This document shows, piece after piece, positions 1 to 8,794 of a DNA stretch of 64,000 nucleotides. The notes under the pieces were generated by a model, which was not told the DNA's origin, ran no database searches, and saw only the letters and a program-made list of their open reading frames with translations. Positions within the stretch are counted from its first letter, which is position 1. Each line of letters begins with the position of its first letter. Source of the DNA: Rhizobium tumorigenes (GTDB lineage Bacteria > Pseudomonadota > Alphaproteobacteria > Rhizobiales > Rhizobiaceae). The stretch lies in the NCBI RefSeq assembly GCF_003240565.2, contig NZ_CP117260.1:186001-250000 (forward strand), in the 5' to 3' direction. Made by a program: the position numbers and the translations under genes.

Positions 1-896
1 TGCTGCCGACGATCCGAAGGCCGCATGAGGTTGTCGGAACCGTTCTGGCGAATATGCCGGGATCGCTCAGCAAGATTGCAGGTGCAGCGGTGTTTTGCGG
101 GTCCAACGACACATGGACGGCGGCGGCGGGGATTGGCGCCCTCAAGCCTTCAAGGGGATACTGCATTTCTGGCTCATCGGAAGTGTTCGGCATCATGTCC
201 GATGAGAAGGCCGAGGCGCCTGGTTTAGTGACGATCCCGTGGGGCGAGGCCATGTGGCAACTCGGCGGCCCCGGACTGAATGGCGCAAACGTGCTGACCT
301 GGATGGTCAATAGCCTTATGCCGGACGAGCGTCCGTTCGAAGAACGGTTAGCGATCCTGCTATCTCAGCAGACCGGCTTACCGCTTCTTTTTCATCCCTA
401 CCTTCATGGCGAACGCACGCCGCTATGGGACCGGGATATCCGCGCATGCTTCATGGGACTGATGGCCGCGCACAAGCCCGGTGATCTCGTGCGCGGCACC
501 ATGGAAGGCATCAGTTTCGTGAACCGCATGGTGCTCGAGAGAGCCGAGGCTGCCAGTGGGGTCGAGGTGCAAGAGATTCGCCTCGCCGGAGGTGGCGCCC
601 GGAATGCCTACTGGAATCAGATCCGGGCGGATATCCTCAAAAGGCCGGTGCTGGTCTCGGACACCGAGGAGGTCGGACTCCTGGGCTGCCTTGCATTGGC
701 CCGGCTCGGGCTTTCACTGGCAAACGACATCGGGGAGGCGGCCGACGGGATATCGACACGCTTTCTGCGCTACGAGCCACGACTGGCCGAAAGCCGCGTC
801 TACGACGACCTGTACGCTGTCTTTCAGGACACCGTAGAAACGGTTCGGCTCGCGTCCCACCGTCTGGCCGCACTGTCGCGGAATGCGCGGCACTAA
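1..896 (+). CDS. FGGY-family carbohydrate kinase, C-terminal part (cut by left edge)
   Basis: The frame is open from the first bases of the window to the TAA at 894-896, so the 5' half lies outside. The visible ~298 residues are the second actin-like ATPase domain of the FGGY kinases (xylulokinase/glycerol kinase group), which phosphorylate sugars or polyols with ATP. Seen: a GSNDTWTAAAG segment, the HPYLHGERTPLWD segment typical of xylulokinase-like members, and the adenosine-binding LAGGGARNAYWNQIRADI motif. The substrate cannot be told from this half. A short inverted repeat (TCCCGC/GCGGGA) just after the stop may be part of a weak terminator. Confidence 0.85.
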   Translation, partial: LPTIRRPHEVVGTVLANMPGSLSKIAGAAVFCGSNDTWTAAAGIGALKPSRGYCISGSSEVFGIMSDEKAEAPGLVTIPWGEAMWQLGGPGLNGANVLTWMVNSLMPDERPFEERLAILLSQQTGLPLLFHPYLHGERTPLWDRDIRACFMGLMAAHKPGDLVRGTMEGISFVNRMVLERAEAASGVEVQEIRLAGGGARNAYWNQIRADILKRPVLVSDTEEVGLLGCLALARLGLSLANDIGEAADGISTRFLRYEPRLAESRVYDDLYAVFQDTVETVRLASHRLAALSRNARH

Positions 897-915
897 TTCC
901 CGCTAACGCTGCGGG

Positions 916-1104
916 ATGTCGCTTTTCAGTTTCGCCCGCTGCGCACCACTATCGGCCGCGATTGCCGCCCAACTGGCGCACGGGTGTGATCTTCTGACAG
1001 CGATCGGAATGGCGAAACAATACGTGCACGCGGCTCTGGCCGCAGCACGGGATCTGCGGATAGGAAGGGGAAGCGGTGCAGTCCACTATTTCCATGCCCA
1101 GTGG
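916..1104 (+). pseudogene. thiD relic (C-terminal fragment of HMP/HMP-P kinase)
   Basis: A short frame translates to a stretch close to the last ~55 residues of hydroxymethylpyrimidine (phosphate) kinase: CAPLSAAIAAQLAHG (family: GTGCTLSSAIAAxLAxG), then AKQYVHAALAAARDL and IGRGSGAVHYFHAQW (family: GxGHGPVHHFHxxW). A stop at 904-906 precedes it and no N-terminal kinase sequence lies upstream, where the FGGY kinase ends. The fragment has no ribokinase-fold core and cannot be active. It reads as debris left by a rearrangement between the kinase gene and the phosphatase gene. The rest of 897-1246 holds nothing else recognisable. Confidence 0.6.
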
Positions 1105-1246
1105 ATGGACAGGGGAGCTATCGGGGAAAGTCACCGCGATGACCTCACCATAACCGCCGCCTCACCGCCGAGCTCGGTTTGGCCAGTCGGGCCGGTGCGC
1201 CATCGTAGCGACACCCGCCCCCATTTCTCAAGCGCCTCTGGTCGTA

Positions 1247-3202
1247 TCAGGCTTGGTCGAGCTTGATACTGGTCGCATCCGCCGTCAGATAACCGACGGC
1301 CGCGCCGAAGCGGTCCTTGTAGTTGGCGCGAACCAGGGGATCGAGCGTATCCTTCACCTTGGCGTGGAGCTTTTCCCAATCGCCGGGGTGCTGGAAGTTG
1401 CTCATCACATAGGTCCAGCCGTTGAGTTCATCGACCGCGTGCAGGCCCGTCGATTCCGCGCCTGCCGGCACCGACATGATGCGCGACAGCTGCTTGGTGT
1501 CGACATTATATGCCCACAGGAAATTGTTGACATGCATGCCGCTGTCCTCGCCGACGAAGAGCGTGCGCAGGCGCTCGGAAAATTTTATGTTGTCCGGATT
1601 GCCGATCTTGTCTGGATTGGCAGTGTTACCAAGGGCGTCGGCAGCGATATCTTCGCCCGTCAGGACAAAGCGGGTCTGGAATGGCACCCATTCGCTGGTG
1701 ATCGCCTCGCCGCCGCTGTCCTTCTGGGCGCCACCCAGAGTATGCTCCAGAACGCCGCCTGCCTCGAGCGGCTTGTCGAAGCCGATGCCTGACGTTTCGT
1801 AGTGACCCTTGCCGCCCTTCACCATCGAATCCTTGATGTAGGAGATCGCCGAGTAGGCAACCTTGTCCTTCGCATTGACGGTGGTGCCTTCCATCTTTGT
1901 GAACGCCATGCTGCCGCCCATGAGCGCAGCGTAGCGGTGGGTCTCCAGGAAGGCCGCTGCCTTTTCCATGCCTGGCTTCAGCTTCACCCAATGGAAGGAG
2001 CCGCTCATCGCGATGCGGGTGTAGCTCGGATCCTTGGGATCCTCCTTGGCGATCTCCATGATGGCCTCGGGCTTCACTGTGTCGGCGAGCTTTTCGATCT
2101 CCGCGCTGGTGGCATGGCCAAGCTTCACCCATGTGATCTTGTCGGCCGGTGCCGCAGTGTCGGTGGAGAGGCCGCCGCCGAGCTTGGCGACGTAGAGCGT
2201 CCCGCCGGAAAGGTCCGCTTGCCTGTCGGCAACGAACATGAAGAGGCCACCATTGGTCGCGTCGTCTCCCATCAGCAGCGTACGCTGGTCTGGCATCACC
2301 TGCACCAGTTCGTGCGAGATCCGGCCAATGCAGTAGTGCTTGGTCAGCGTGCCGGTTCCGTCGGCATTGACCTTCACTTCCGGCAGGTGCCCATAATGGT
2401 AGGGATTTGCAGCCTTCTCGTCGCCGAACAGGTTCTTGCTGTAAGCCAAGAGTTGCTTGTTCGATTCGGCCGTGAAGGCGTCGGGCTCGTATTCCTCGCT
2501 CGACAGATGGGTGTTCCAGGGCGAGAGGCTGGCGCCGCAGGTGATCCACAGACCATGCGCCTGAGCGGTGTCGACGTTGTGGTACTTCACCAGGCTGAGC
2601 TTGCCAGTGCCCGGATCCTGATCGAGCGTCAGGACGGCGATCGGCGAGGGCATGCGGCCATAGGTGTCGTCGCCCTTCTGGTCGCGCGACATGTATTCGA
2701 ACTGCACGACGGCGAAGACCGTCTCGCCCTTGACGCCCTCGACCTTCGCACCGTCAATCGGTGCCAGCAGCGAAGTACCGTCCGGACAGTCGGAGAAGAA
2801 CTGGCGTTCTTTGCCCGCCACCGAAGTATCGATGATCGGCTTGTTATGGATGTCGTAATAACCGCCGGCCAGGATTTGCCCGCCCTTGCCGTCCGGCACC
2901 ATGTCGCCGGTCGTGAAGAAAGGCTGGTAGGATAGCTTGAACGCCTGTGTATTTCCGTTGTCGAGCGTGACCGTCAGCTCCGAAGCAACCGTCGTGGTCG
3001 CCATGGCGGCCGGATCCGCCAGGGAAGGCGCGGCCATCGAACTAAACGTTGCCGAGACGAAGTTGGCCGGCGCGGCCGTGGCGCTACGTGCCGAGCCGAG
3101 TGTGAGCAGCGCGGCGGACGCCGACATGCCGAGCGGCAACATGGGCACGCTGGCGAGGAATTTCAGCGCCTGGCGGCGTGTGGCATTGGTGGATTCAAAC
3201 AT
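1247..3202 (-). CDS. PhoX/DUF839-family phosphatase, Tat-exported
   Basis: A 651-residue protein of the PhoX family (DUF839), calcium/iron-dependent periplasmic alkaline phosphatases with a beta-propeller fold. The N-terminus has a twin-arginine signal (TRRQALKFL at about residues 8-16), a hydrophobic stretch and an AxA-type cleavage region near residue 43. Family-like segments include the acidic HLSSEEYEPDAF and GRISHELVQVMPD. Length matches the family. The ATG at 3202 has a GGAGGG just upstream. It would release phosphate from organic phosphates outside the cytoplasm. It stands alone on its strand. No convincing PHO box was found upstream, so regulation by PhoB is not shown here. Confidence 0.85.
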   Translation of the reverse strand: MFESTNATRRQALKFLASVPMLPLGMSASAALLTLGSARSATAAPANFVSATFSSMAAPSLADPAAMATTTVASELTVTLDNGNTQAFKLSYQPFFTTGDMVPDGKGGQILAGGYYDIHNKPIIDTSVAGKERQFFSDCPDGTSLLAPIDGAKVEGVKGETVFAVVQFEYMSRDQKGDDTYGRMPSPIAVLTLDQDPGTGKLSLVKYHNVDTAQAHGLWITCGASLSPWNTHLSSEEYEPDAFTAESNKQLLAYSKNLFGDEKAANPYHYGHLPEVKVNADGTGTLTKHYCIGRISHELVQVMPDQRTLLMGDDATNGGLFMFVADRQADLSGGTLYVAKLGGGLSTDTAAPADKITWVKLGHATSAEIEKLADTVKPEAIMEIAKEDPKDPSYTRIAMSGSFHWVKLKPGMEKAAAFLETHRYAALMGGSMAFTKMEGTTVNAKDKVAYSAISYIKDSMVKGGKGHYETSGIGFDKPLEAGGVLEHTLGGAQKDSGGEAITSEWVPFQTRFVLTGEDIAADALGNTANPDKIGNPDNIKFSERLRTLFVGEDSGMHVNNFLWAYNVDTKQLSRIMSVPAGAESTGLHAVDELNGWTYVMSNFQHPGDWEKLHAKVKDTLDPLVRANYKDRFGAAVGYLTADATSIKLDQA

Positions 3203-3529
3203 CTGATACCCTCCGTTTTATTCTGAATTGAGACCCGGAGCGACCGCGCTCGTTGTGAGCAATGAACGGACGCCTCGCCTGTTGTCTGTTTCGAATAACG
3301 TGGCTGTAAGACGTCCTGATGAAGTGGGGTGCTGACTTTGCCCCCACGTTCTAGCCTGTCGTGTGTCGCTCCAGCAAAGTCTGCGTCAGTGGCGGGCACT
3401 CGATAAGCTACGGAAAGGGGGCATGCTTCCGCTCCACACATGACAAATCCATACCCAGACTCTCTGCAAGCGTCGTCTGAACCAGTCAAAGGCCCGCTTC
3501 AAGAAAATCCTGCAGATAGCCTGCACATC
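3203..3529. other. Intergenic region upstream of the phosphatase gene
   Basis: This 327-bp stretch separates the phosphatase start (3202, minus) from the end of the amidohydrolase gene (3530, minus). It must hold the phosphatase promoter and the terminator of the long catabolic operon, but no clear hairpin, PHO box or coding sequence was found. Confidence 0.5.
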
Positions 3530-5095
3530 TCAGTCGGCCATGGCATTGTATCGGTAGGAACGGTATCCTGGCGCCGGATCGAAGCTGCGGTGATAGGCCT
3601 CGAGATGGGGCAGGAGCGCATCGACCGCATCCCAGGCTTCTCGCTCGCCCTGCGTTTCCGCTCGCTCCAGCCGCTCGCCGATTTCCGCGAGCACCGCTTC
3701 ACGATCAATCGTAATGATCTTTCCGTCGTTGACGACGAGGCGGCCACCGACGAACACTTGCGCAATGGCATGCCGTCCGCCGCGATGCAGCACGCTATCC
3801 ACGACCGGAGTTCTCGCATTCACATGCGGCCTGCCGATCTTGCGGCGGTCCATCAAAACGATGTCAGCCTGCTGACCGGGTTCGAGCCGACCCGTAAAGC
3901 CTTTGAACCCGACGGATCTGGCGCCGTGTTCCGTCGCCATCTGCAGCACGGCGGCAGCATCGGGGCGATCGTTCCACAGGCCTGTTTCTCGGTGCAGTGC
4001 CCAGACCAATTTCATTTCAAGCGTCATGTCGCGGTCGTCGGCTATGTTCGACTGATCGATGCCGAGCGCGACCGGAATGCCGCGGCGGTGCATTTCGTTG
4101 ACGGGAGCGATGCCGCTGCCGAGCCTGAGGCCCGAGGAGGCATTGTGGCACATGCTGCAGCCGCAATCGGCGATGATGTCGAGATCCTCGCGGCTCATCC
4201 AGTTGCCGTGTCCGAGGGTGACGTTTGGCCCAAGGCATTCGAGCGCCTTCAGATGCTGAACGGCACTGTGGCCTAGTTTGCTGTGGGCGAAGCGCGATTG
4301 GCGTTCGGTTTCCAGAAGATGCATATGGATCTGCGCGTCGGTGTCGCGTGCCGTTTCGAAAATCGTCTGCAGGCACTCGTCAGTACACCAGTGCAGATTG
4401 GCTGGGGCGAGATTGATGCGGATATGATCCGGCCGGGCGTCGAGCCAGTGTTCCCTGAGCGCACGGTAAAATGTCATCAGCTCTGCGATCGGGATGTTCG
4501 ACGCCTCGAGTTTCGGCGCAATCCAGTTGCGGGTGGATTCCGGGAGGTTCGCCAGAACCTTTGCGTCGTCGTCATAAGTGAGAATGTTGCGGTCTCGGAT
4601 CATGAAGGAAAAGCCGGCCCGCATGCCTATCTCGCTGTAGGCCTCCAACGTGGCGTTTGCGGTCGTCATCCAGTTCTCCGGTGCTCCGACAAGTCCGCTG
4701 TTGATATGCTGCACCGTCGTCGTTCCGCTTTCCAGCATCTCGATTGCCGAGTAAAGCGTATCGAGGCGGACATCGACCGGGCGCATTGCCCGGAATCGGG
4801 GCAGCCACAATTCCAGTGGAGCGAAGGGTATTCCCTGCATCAGCGGGGTGATCCCGAAATGGTGGTGGCTGTTGATCAGGCCTGGCATGGCAATCATGTC
4901 GGGAGAGCCAAAACGGGCCAGATGGTCGTTGCCATAGGCAACGGCGGCAAGAGGCCCGATCTGCGCGATCATACCCCCTGCAACACGGATGCCGACGTCG
5001 TGGCGCATGGACATGCTGCCATCCGTCGAAACGCCAGATAGCACGGTTCCAGCTTCGATGATGCAGTCGCCGGTCACCGGTTTTTCCAGGCTCAT
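3530..5095 (-). CDS. Amidohydrolase family protein (TrzA/AtzA-like deaminase/hydrolase)
   Basis: A 521-residue metal-dependent hydrolase of the amidohydrolase superfamily, in the chlorohydrolase/cytosine-deaminase-like group. Seen: the beta-strand-1 metal motif GLINSHHHFG (about residues 72-81), HMHLLETE (His plus Glu, about 246-253), GHGNW, and GIDQSN with the catalytic/metal Asp, followed by the usual C-terminal GxLEPGQQADIVLMD. Members hydrolyse C-N or C-Cl bonds of heterocycles, or deaminate nucleobase-like compounds. It is the last gene of the minus-strand operon and overlaps the preceding gene by 4 bp. Substrate unknown; a nitrogenous compound is suggested by the importer and the creatininase gene upstream. 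Confidence 0.85.
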   Translation of the reverse strand: MSLEKPVTGDCIIEAGTVLSGVSTDGSMSMRHDVGIRVAGGMIAQIGPLAAVAYGNDHLARFGSPDMIAMPGLINSHHHFGITPLMQGIPFAPLELWLPRFRAMRPVDVRLDTLYSAIEMLESGTTTVQHINSGLVGAPENWMTTANATLEAYSEIGMRAGFSFMIRDRNILTYDDDAKVLANLPESTRNWIAPKLEASNIPIAELMTFYRALREHWLDARPDHIRINLAPANLHWCTDECLQTIFETARDTDAQIHMHLLETERQSRFAHSKLGHSAVQHLKALECLGPNVTLGHGNWMSREDLDIIADCGCSMCHNASSGLRLGSGIAPVNEMHRRGIPVALGIDQSNIADDRDMTLEMKLVWALHRETGLWNDRPDAAAVLQMATEHGARSVGFKGFTGRLEPGQQADIVLMDRRKIGRPHVNARTPVVDSVLHRGGRHAIAQVFVGGRLVVNDGKIITIDREAVLAEIGERLERAETQGEREAWDAVDALLPHLEAYHRSFDPAPGYRSYRYNAMAD

Positions 5096-6141
5096 TTTGT
5101 ATAATCTCCGATAAGTCCGAGCCGGCGGGCGACCACGACGCGATAGAGCGGGTCGCCATACACTTTCATTTCGTCGCTGGCGGAAAAGGCAAGGCTGATA
5201 TCATGTTCGTCAAAGCTCTGCGCGGCGATCGCATGCAGTTCGGCCCAGTCCGGTACCTGGATATGACGCCACCGATCGACTGTCGCCCTGTCCGGCAGGT
5301 TGGGAAACCCGAGCTCGCCCATCAGACCGGCGATCCCCTGCCAGAACACCCTCAACATCCGCTGCAGGGTCGCCTCATCGCAATGCGGCTCGAGCAGACG
5401 GATCCAGTGCAGCCCCGTGATGATGTGCAAGGCGGCGAAATGCTGGGTCGCAGCAAATATGCTGAGCGCGGTCGCTGCCATTTTCTCCATCGTGTCCGGT
5501 CCGATTTCCAGCCAGTCGACGACGGGCGCAAATTCGGGCACGTTTCCAGCGTCGCGCATGTTCTGCCATAGAAGGTCGTGAAGTTGCATTCCGTGCAATG
5601 GCTCGATCGCAGCTGTCAGGGACAAGACTTCAGCCGGATCGTCCGTGATCGCGGGCGTCCCTCGAGATCTCGGAAGCGGCAGATAGGTGGCCGCCCAGTA
5701 GGCGAGCGCAATGGCGACATCTGTCTTATCGGCGCGAAGCACGCCGTAGGCCGTTCGCATCAGCGCGTGAAAAGCGCTGGCCGCGATACCATCCGCCAGA
5801 TGCGGCAGATAGAGCGCCAGAGCCTCGTGGATTCCCAGCCGCGCCACTTCGCCGACAAAGAACAGGCGCAGGTCGGGCTCGCGCTCGCGCAGGCCGATTG
5901 CGGTTCTCCAGCTCTTTTCATCGAGCTTTCCCAGAGGCTGGGCAAAGCGCAGGAGCTGCTTGGAATCCCGATAGTGGTGAAAGAACCGCCGGAGCTGCGC
6001 CGGCGCGGCGCCGATGCGGTGGAGAGCAACGAGCACCATCGGCGCATGGTTGGCGAATGTGTGCGAAAACTCGGAACCCCATTCCGGCATGCCGGCCAGC
6101 AGGGTCTCCAGTCCTTCCGACGAACTCTCTTGTGGAACCAT
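5092..6141 (-). CDS. Questin-oxidase-like protein (DUF4243 family)
   Basis: A 349-residue mostly helical protein resembling the questin oxidase/AflY family (DUF4243). Fungal members take part in Baeyer-Villiger-type ring opening of aromatic polyketides; bacterial roles are largely undefined. Seen: the N-terminal family-type segment FANHAPMVLVALHRIGA, a downstream YRDSKQLLRF region and a histidine-rich middle (AFHALMRTAYGVL). No signal peptide or membrane segment. The start at 6141 has AAGGAG with good spacing. It overlaps the amidohydrolase start by 4 bp, so the two are translationally coupled. Family assignment is from motif memory; the reaction in this operon is unknown. Confidence 0.65.
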   Translation of the reverse strand: MVPQESSSEGLETLLAGMPEWGSEFSHTFANHAPMVLVALHRIGAAPAQLRRFFHHYRDSKQLLRFAQPLGKLDEKSWRTAIGLREREPDLRLFFVGEVARLGIHEALALYLPHLADGIAASAFHALMRTAYGVLRADKTDVAIALAYWAATYLPLPRSRGTPAITDDPAEVLSLTAAIEPLHGMQLHDLLWQNMRDAGNVPEFAPVVDWLEIGPDTMEKMAATALSIFAATQHFAALHIITGLHWIRLLEPHCDEATLQRMLRVFWQGIAGLMGELGFPNLPDRATVDRWRHIQVPDWAELHAIAAQSFDEHDISLAFSASDEMKVYGDPLYRVVVARRLGLIGDYTK

Positions 6142-6311
6142 GGGTGAACTCCTTCCTGAAACCTGCGGCTCGTGTCCTGCCGTGAAATAAGCGATGGCTA
6201 GATGTCTCCCCCCTGGCTGCCAGGCGTCACGGTGAACGGCCTTCGGCAGGCGCTAGGTTCGATGGGCTTTTGGCCCGCGGGCAATTTCGAAGATCTGGAA
6301 AGCCTTCCTGA

Positions 6312-7973
6312 TCAAGGCTCATCCCGGCTGTCCTCCAAGCCATGGTGCCCGATGACCGGCAGTTGCAGTGTCGAAGCGCCGCCGCCCAGCCGGAGCACCA
6401 GAGTGGTGACCAGCCAATCCGTCACCGCCGCGTCCTGCGGACGCACGCCAGTGCCCGGATTGATGGGGAAGCCGGGGAACGATGCCGCCTGGATGGATAG
6501 CCGCAGACAATGGCCGGCCGGTACCGTCAGATGCATGGGGCGCAGCCTGACGAGCACGGCCGAGCCGTCGCCGTCCGGCTTTACCGTCCTATGACCCGAT
6601 GTCACGCTGATCGCCGCTCCATCCGGGGCCAGCGCGCTCAAGGTGCAGTCGAGATCGAAACTCGGCCTGTCGGCGGTGACGGAGAGGGTCACTGTGGCGG
6701 CGCCTGCCATAAGGAGCGGGCGGTCGAGCGGATCCGAGGTGTATACCAAAACATCGCCCCTGTCGTCGACGGCCGCCCGGTCGGCGAAATCTGAGGGCGT
6801 TCCAAGATGCAAGCCCACGCTGGGGGCCGGACGCCAGGGATCGTGGACGAGATAGTCGGTACCTCCAATCGCTGGCTTCTCGGCAAGCGTTCCGTCGATG
6901 CTCGTCGCGGAAGCACGGCCGTCCGATGCGAGGTGAAGCACCAGTGTCTCGGCTGTCGGCAAGGTTTCGAAGCCGGCCCATCTCTTCTTGAACACATCGT
7001 AGAGCCGTACCTTGGCGTAGGGATTTTCGCGGCCCTTCAGGCTCTCGTCGAAAAAGGCGAGGATCTCGCGGTCGATACCATCCGCAGCGCCTGGCCCGGC
7101 ATCCAGCGCTCCGACCCGTCGTCCCCATGGAATGTGCGACCACGGCCCAACGGAAAGCCGCTGCAAGCCGCTGCCGGCGGAAAATGCCTCGAAGGCCGCG
7201 AACGTGCCCTCGAGCATGATGTCGTTCCATCCGCCGATATGCAGCACGGGCACGTCGAGCGTCTCGCCATGAAGCAGGGAATGCGGCGACCTTGCGCGCC
7301 AGTAGGATGGCTCATCGGCGAGCCAGTCGTGATAATGGGTGTATCGGGCTCCCTTCTCCAGCGCCATCGGCTGCGCTGAAACTGGCCCGGAAGACAGAAA
7401 GGGCACGGCGGCATGCAGCAGATGGGCTGCGTCGAGATCGCCAGCCAGCCGGGCATTTTCGACAGCCATCTGGCAGGCCCACATCTGATTGGATCGCATA
7501 CGGAACCCGTCGCCCTCGAAGGCCCAGTGGTTGCGCACATCGAAAGCCGCCATGGCGATCGCCATCGCATCAGGCGCTTTTCCGCCGGATTTCCGAGCGC
7601 CCGCCAACGCCAGGAACTGGTTCATGCCGTGGTAGCTGAAGCCGTAGCTCGCCACCTGGCCGTTGCCGCCGTTAAGATCGGCTGCCATGGAAAGCGTCTG
7701 CGCGCCATCCGCGACATCGTCCTCGAGAACTCTGAATATCCCTTCGGAATCTCCACGGCCCCGAACGTCCTGTATCACCACGACATAGCCCTGCGCCGCA
7801 TACCATGCGGGATGCGCCAGAACGACCGTCGACGCAACCTTGCGCCCGTAAGGCAGACGCATGACCAGAACGGGGTAGCGCTCGGGGCCAACGGGACGAT
7901 AGATGTCCGCGGTCAGATGTACGCCGTCCCCCATGGGCATTCGGACGGTTTCGGTGTCGCGGAGTGCCAGCAT
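6312..7973 (-). CDS. CocE/NonD family hydrolase (X-Pro dipeptidyl-peptidase/cocaine-esterase type)
   Basis: A 553-residue alpha/beta hydrolase of the CocE/NonD (peptidase S15) family. The nucleophile elbow is GFSYHG, with Ser at about residue 113, preceded by VVVIQDVRGRGDSEG. The acid is in HIGGWNDIMLEG and the base is the His in VGPWSHIPWG. The second half is the beta-rich X-Pro C-terminal domain. No signal peptide, so cytosolic. Members cleave esters, amides and acyl-peptide bonds. It starts 2 bp after the creatininase-family gene ends. The 170-bp gap to the next gene is the largest break inside this set. Substrate not predictable; a deacylation or ester-cleavage step is the simplest reading. 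Confidence 0.85.
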   Translation of the reverse strand: MLALRDTETVRMPMGDGVHLTADIYRPVGPERYPVLVMRLPYGRKVASTVVLAHPAWYAAQGYVVVIQDVRGRGDSEGIFRVLEDDVADGAQTLSMAADLNGGNGQVASYGFSYHGMNQFLALAGARKSGGKAPDAMAIAMAAFDVRNHWAFEGDGFRMRSNQMWACQMAVENARLAGDLDAAHLLHAAVPFLSSGPVSAQPMALEKGARYTHYHDWLADEPSYWRARSPHSLLHGETLDVPVLHIGGWNDIMLEGTFAAFEAFSAGSGLQRLSVGPWSHIPWGRRVGALDAGPGAADGIDREILAFFDESLKGRENPYAKVRLYDVFKKRWAGFETLPTAETLVLHLASDGRASATSIDGTLAEKPAIGGTDYLVHDPWRPAPSVGLHLGTPSDFADRAAVDDRGDVLVYTSDPLDRPLLMAGAATVTLSVTADRPSFDLDCTLSALAPDGAAISVTSGHRTVKPDGDGSAVLVRLRPMHLTVPAGHCLRLSIQAASFPGFPINPGTGVRPQDAAVTDWLVTTLVLRLGGGASTLQLPVIGHHGLEDSRDEP

Positions 7974-7975
7974 GG

Positions 7976-8794
7976 TTACCTCGTCACGGAAAAGCGGGTT
8001 TCGGAGGTAAGCCTCTTCATGTCGAAGCTGCCGGTCGCTTCGATCAGGCGCAACAAACCCTTTGCTGCCCGATCCAGTACCTGAGCGCCCTTGACGGCAT
8101 CGGCATTGGCGGCATTGCCGCTGACACCTGCAGGATGGAGATCCTGCGCCTGCCAGCCGAAGCCGACAGCACCTTCCGCCGTCAACGGACTGCGGGAACT
8201 TTCGATATCGACGGTCAGCGGCACGAAGTCCTCGGCCTTGTCCATGGCGACCAGTTCCGGTGCGATGGCGAGCATCATGCTGGTTTCGATATCGCCTCCA
8301 TGAATGCCATGAAAGATTTCCGCCGACGAAAACAGATCGTCGATCGGGGCGATCCTGAACCAGGAGCAGGCGACTGCGAGCATGTCGAGTTCGACGCGAA
8401 TATCGCGGCAGGTCATCTCCATCAGGGAGATCTGCCCGCCGTGCGAATTGAACAGGATCATCTTTCGCCCGCCCGCCCGCTTCACGCTTCTGGCTATATC
8501 GAGCCAGACGAGGCGAAGGGTTTGCGCCGATATGGTCAGCGTTCCCGGAAAGGCGAGGTGCTCGTCTGACTTGCCAACGCTGATTGCCGGCAGAATAAGT
8601 ACGTCGGCTTTTGCGTCCAGCAACGGCACCATCCGCGTGATGATGTCTGCGTTGATCGCGGCGTCGACCTGTACGGGAAGATGTGGCCCATGCTGCTCGA
8701 CTGCGGCAATCGGCAGGATGACGACGGTCTCGCTCAGATCGCGGGATGCGAATTCGGCGGTCGAGTAATCGGCCCAGTAGAAAGAACGGGTCAT
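7976..8794 (-). CDS. Creatininase-family amidohydrolase
   Basis: A 272-residue protein of the creatininase family, metal-dependent hydrolases that open cyclic or linear amides (creatinine, formamidopyrimidine-type compounds). The family signature PIAAVEQHGPHLPVQVDA is at about residues 28-45, giving Glu33, His35, His38 and Asp44 as metal ligands or neighbours. FNSHGGQ follows near residue 113 and GIHGGDIETSMML supplies the later Glu. Length is typical. It overlaps the upstream FAD oxidoreductase by 4 bp (ATGA), which fits one operon. The likely role is an amide-opening step on the imported substrate (inference). Confidence 0.88.
   Translation of the reverse strand: MTRSFYWADYSTAEFASRDLSETVVILPIAAVEQHGPHLPVQVDAAINADIITRMVPLLDAKADVLILPAISVGKSDEHLAFPGTLTISAQTLRLVWLDIARSVKRAGGRKMILFNSHGGQISLMEMTCRDIRVELDMLAVACSWFRIAPIDDLFSSAEIFHGIHGGDIETSMMLAIAPELVAMDKAEDFVPLTVDIESSRSPLTAEGAVGFGWQAQDLHPAGVSGNAANADAVKGAQVLDRAAKGLLRLIEATGSFDMKRLTSETRFSVTR

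Noticed and set aside
1802..2935. Long plus-strand open frame opposite the phosphatase gene
   Set aside because: Shadow of the DUF839 gene on the other strand; no ribosome site or recognisable protein.
3203..3330. PHO box upstream of the PhoX-type gene
   Set aside because: No pair of CTGTCAT-like half-sites with proper spacing was found.
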